DNA of 64,000 nucleotides, taken from NCBI GenBank assembly GCA_963575745.1, contig CAUYUJ010014196.1, positions 257,160 through 321,159 of the forward strand, given 5' to 3'. The translations under genes and the position numbers were made by a program. Below the pieces are notes generated by a model, which was given only the letters and a program-made list of their open reading frames with translations, did no database searches and was not told the DNA's origin. Shown here piece by piece: positions 60,805 through 64,000 of this stretch (the stretch's first letter is position 1; every line of letters starts with the position of its first letter). This DNA is from Prorocentrum cordatum. Taxonomy: Eukaryota; Sar; Dinophyceae; Prorocentrales; Prorocentraceae.

Positions 60805-62905
60805 GTTGGCCTTCGGAAACATCGTGGGGGTGTTTTCGGGGCCCTCGTGGGCCATTTTGGCGCCTGCATAGGCCGTCCTGGGGCCTTCTTGGGCCGTCTT
60901 GGGGAGCTTGGGCCCGCTGGAGCCCCCTGTGAACCCATATAGGGCACTTCCGGGGACCTCCCATGGCCCTTTTGGGTCTGTGCTGGGAGCCCTTGGGGGG
61001 CCTCTTGGTTCCATTATGGGCTGTCTTGGGGCTCTCGTGGGCGATCGTGGGGCCCGGCTCGGCCGTCTTGAAGCTGTCTTGGGGGCCTTTTGGGGCGTCT
61101 TGAGGCGATCTCGGGGGCTTTGAAACCGTCTTGAAAGCTGATGACATCCGGAAGGCGAATATGCTAAACTTGTAAGTTGTACGAAGGAAATGGGACGGTT
61201 TTTGTAGTTTGAAGGCCCCTTGGAAAGCTTTTTGGGGTGCCTTGGGGGTCTTTATGTTGGCATTCGGAAACATCGTGGGGGTGTTTTCGGGGCCCTCGTG
61301 GGCCGTTTTGGCGCCTTCATGGGCCGTCCTGGGGCCTTCTTGGGCCGTCTTGGGGAGCTTGGGCCCGCTGGAGCCCCCTTTGGACCCATCTTGGGCACTT
61401 CCGGGGACCTCCCATGGCCCTTTTGGGTCTGTGCTGGGAGCCCTTGGGGGGCCTCTTGGTTCCATTATGGGCTGTCTTGGGGCTCTCGTGGGCGATCGTG
61501 GGGCCCGGCTCGGCCGTCTTGAAGCTTTCTTGGGAGCCTTTTGGAGCGTCTTGAGGCGATCTCGGGGGCTTTCAAACCGTCTTGAAAGCTGATGACATCC
61601 GAAAGGCGATGATGCCTAAGTTGTAAGTTTTACGAAGGGAATGGGACGATTTTTGTGTTTTGAAGGCCCCTTGGAAAGCTTTTTGGGGTGCCTTGGGGGT
61701 CTTTATGTTGGCATTCGGAAACATCGTGGGGGTGTTTTCGGGGCCCTCCGTGGGCCGTTTTGGCGCCTTCATGGGCCGTCCTGGGCCTTCTTGGGCAGTC
61801 TTGGGAGCGTGGGCCCGCTGGAGGCCCCCTTTGGACCCATCTTGGGCACTTCCGGGGACCTCCCATGGCCCTTTTGGGTCTGTGCTGGGAGCCCTTGGGG
61901 GGCCTCTTGGTTCCATTATGGGCTGTCTTGGGGCTCTCGTGGGCGATCGTGGGGCCCGGCTCGGCCGTCTTGAAGCTGTCTTGGGGGCCATTTGGGGAGA
62001 GTCTTGAGCGATCTCGGGGGATGTGAAACCGTCTTGAAAAGTGATGACATCCGGAAGGCTAAAGCTAGAATTGTAAGTTTGTACGAAGGAAATGGGACGG
62101 TTTTTGTAGTTTGAAAGGCCTCTGGAAAGTTTTTTGGGGAGGTGCCTTTCTTTCTTGTATTCTTTTTTTCTTTAACTCCCATTTGGGGCTTCCTTTCCTC
62201 GTTGTTGGGCCTTTCTTTATTTCGATCTACCCTGCTTTTACCTCTATTTAGACGGTCTTTTTCTTTTCTTTTCGGTGGGTACTGTCCTTGCCTTTTTCCA
62301 TTATTCTGTTGGTGTGTTCCTTTCTTTTTAGACTATTTTCCTTTCTTTATGTTACTGTTTCCTTATTGTTTTTTTGGTCCCCTTATACCGCTACACTTTT
62401 TCTCTCTGTTATCATTTTTTTACATTCTATATTTTGGGGGTCTTGTAGGTGGCATTCCCGGGGGGGGGAAGCATCGTAGGGGTGTTTTCGGGGCCCTCGT
62501 GGGCCTTTTTGGCGCCTGCATAGGCCGTCCTGGGGCCTTCTTGGGCCGTCTTGGGGAGCTTGGGCCCGCTGGAGCCCCCTGTGAACCCATATAGGGCACT
62601 TCCGGGGACCTCCCATGGCCCTTGTGGGTCTGTGCTGGGAGCCCTTGGGGGGCCTCTTGGTTCCATTATGGGCTGTCTTGGGGCTTTCGTGGGCGATCGT
62701 GGGGTCCGGCTCGGCCGTCTTGAAGCTTTCTTGGGGGCCTTCTGGGGCGTCTTGAGGCGATCTGGGGGGCTTTGAAACCGTTTTGAAAGCTGATGAAATC
62801 CGAAAGGCGAATATGCTAAACTTGTAAGTTTTACGAAGGTGATGACGAAGGGAATGGGACGAGTTGTGTGCTTTGATGGCCCCTTGGAAAGCTTCTTGGG
62901 GTGCC
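60805..62905 (+). repeat. Tandem array of about 450-bp units, four copies
   Basis: The landmark 'ttcggaaacatcgtgggggt' begins near 60812, 61262 and 61713, about 450 bp apart; the fourth unit starts near 62460. Units are very similar, including 'cccatggcccttttgggtct', 'gggcgatcgtggggcccgg' and 'ctgatgacatccg'. The G-rich 'gccgtcttgggg' phrases give long repeated frames on both strands that are not genes. Confidence 0.95.
62149..62441 (+). other. T-rich insertion between array units 3 and 4
   Basis: About 290 bp of 'ttttctttc'-type sequence interrupts the unit between 'gaggtgcc' and 'gggggtctt', where units 1-3 are continuous. Its composition is unlike its surroundings. No inverted ends or coding motif seen. 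Confidence 0.8.
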
Positions 62906-63169
62906 TTGGGGGTCTTTTGGGCCGTCCTGACGCAATTGGAGTCCCTCTTGGAGCGCTCTTGTGCTGTCTGGGGCCTTCCTTGAGCCTTTCTGATGACCCC
63001 TCGGATCGCTCTGGGTCTGCTGGCAAGGCGTTTGTGGAGACCAGGAAAGCCGGGTGACCTTTTCCAAGGACGTCCAAGGGAGCCCGAGAACCCCAGATCA
63101 CGGGGGTCCAGTTTTTTTTGGGGGAGGAGGGTTCCCCCCCCCGGGCTTGCAAAAATATAGGAAGAGGAA

Positions 63170-63240
63170 TCATCATATATATTTTACATATTATATATAT
63201 ATATATATATATCCAACAAACTATATATATATATATGTGT
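63170..63240 (+). repeat. (AT)n microsatellite
   Basis: Two TATATA runs separated by 'ccaacaaac'; a similar shorter tract lies at 26100-26125. Confidence 0.93.
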
Positions 63241-63414
63241 TTCTGGTCCCAGGATGGGCATGGCCATGGGAGTGGTACCAGGATCGGCCTGTCCCAGGGC
63301 GGTGGCCTGTGAGTATCTCCCTAGCCCCACAGGGAGCCCCCGCACTCGGCGGGGCAGCTAGCTCGGGCTCCACGTCGGACGCGGTGCAGCGCAGCGACAC
63401 CGTCCGCTCCAGCG

Positions 63415-63610
63415 CCAGACGTGGGATGCCGAAGATGAGAACATGGCTTGAGCATACTCTTTCGGAGGCCCGCGCGGACTCCTCGGCTCTGCGCTGCACA
63501 CCCCTCCCAGCGCCCCCGGCGCAGCCTCTGGCGCGATCCGCGCGCCAGGGGGGGGGTCCCAGTGCCGATCCAGCAGGTCCGCGCGGACTTCGGAGACCTC
63601 ATGGTTATTT
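63415..63610. mobile_element. MITE family 2 relative, diverged
   Basis: 'cggaggcccgcgcggactcc' and 'ggtccgcgcggacttcgg' are inverted arms around a 'cccctcccagcgcc / ggggggtcccagtgcc' centre. Terminal repeats are largely lost. Confidence 0.6.
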
Positions 63611-64000
63611 AAGCGCTTCGCTCATTCCGCCGGCCCATACAGTCTCATGTCTGCCGCTTGCCCGAGGGCCTGGTGTCAATGCGGCGCTTTGGGGGTTCCT
63701 GGGGCCGCTTGGGGGACTCCTGGGGCGCTCGGGGGGGCATTTGGGGGGCCTCCTGGGGCCGCTTGGGGGACTCTTGGGGGCCTCCTGAGGGCCTCGTGGG
63801 GGCCTCTTGGGGCCTCTTAGGGGCCTCTTGGGGCCTCGTAGGGGCTTCTTAGGGCCGAGGGCTCGAAATGTTGTTTCGTGTTCCCTCTCTGGGGCCCCTT
63901 TGGGGGCGTTCTTGGGGCCCTCTTGGACCGTCTTGGAGGCTTCTTGGGCCGTCTTCGAGCCCTCTTGGGCCATCTTGGGGCCCTCTTGGGGGCCTCTTGG
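63605..64000 (+). repeat. 'CGCTTCGCTCATTCCGCC' motif and GGGGCCTCTTGG minisatellite
   Basis: Same order as 15080-15330: 'ttatttaagcgcttcgctca', then about 40 bp, then 10-15 bp units 'ggggcctcttgg' to the window end. Confidence 0.88.

Noticed and set aside
60782-61465. 227-codon minus frame with repeated 'MEPRGPPRAPSTDPKG'
   Set aside because: The repetition mirrors the tandem DNA array of about 450-bp units; stops and frames shift between units.

Overview
The window reads as nuclear DNA of a dinoflagellate. Three things support this. An exact 22-nt copy of the dinoflagellate spliced leader (DinoSL) lies at 51145-51166, and a 20/22 match lies at 22521-22542. The only two convincing protein genes (a GH20 beta-N-acetylhexosaminidase and a Mei2-type RRM protein) are broken into small exons whose introns are bounded by short direct repeats. 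Everything else is GC-rich, repeat-dominated and gene-poor. Genus cannot be told from the sequence. There are no operons, no Shine-Dalgarno-spaced genes and no CRISPR array.

Layout. 1-22.5 kb: trinucleotide tracts (GAT, GGA/TCC, GGT), GGA-flanked repeat cassettes, palindromic repeats, minisatellites and small inverted-repeat elements, with no recognisable gene. 22.5-27.9 kb: one decayed LINE-type retrotransposon (ORF1-like, AP-endonuclease, reverse transcriptase) with 22-bp target-site duplications and a spliced leader at its 5' end. 27.9-30.9 kb: unassigned sequence and a GGA-flanked cassette. 30.9-37.3 kb: four exons of the hexosaminidase; intron 1 holds a long, nearly perfect foldback, intron 2 is a transposon-like introner, and intron 3 (3.55 kb) contains a possible secreted Cys-rich gene. 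37.9-41.1 kb: a GT tract and three MITEs with target-site duplications. 41.5-48.7 kb: purine tracts alternating with three copies of a second cassette. 49.0-49.9 kb: a tandem pair of related ORFs. 51.1 kb: the exact SL relic. 52.1-54.4 kb: one possible exon and a 75-80 bp minisatellite. 55.5-57.4 kb: the Mei2-like gene, whose second intron is a whole MITE carrying a nested insert. 58-64 kb: nested MITEs, a tandem array of about 450-bp units and G-rich minisatellites.

The main message is about introns and RNA-mediated mobility. Two unrelated inverted-repeat element families each sit exactly in an intron position of a real gene, flanked by target-site duplications. In both cases the splice acceptor AG is made from the terminal A of the element plus the first G of the duplicated target. 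Non-intronic copies of both families occur elsewhere in the window. Separately, a LINE carries a spliced leader at its insertion-competent 5' end, which suggests that trans-spliced transcripts are used as retrotransposition templates.
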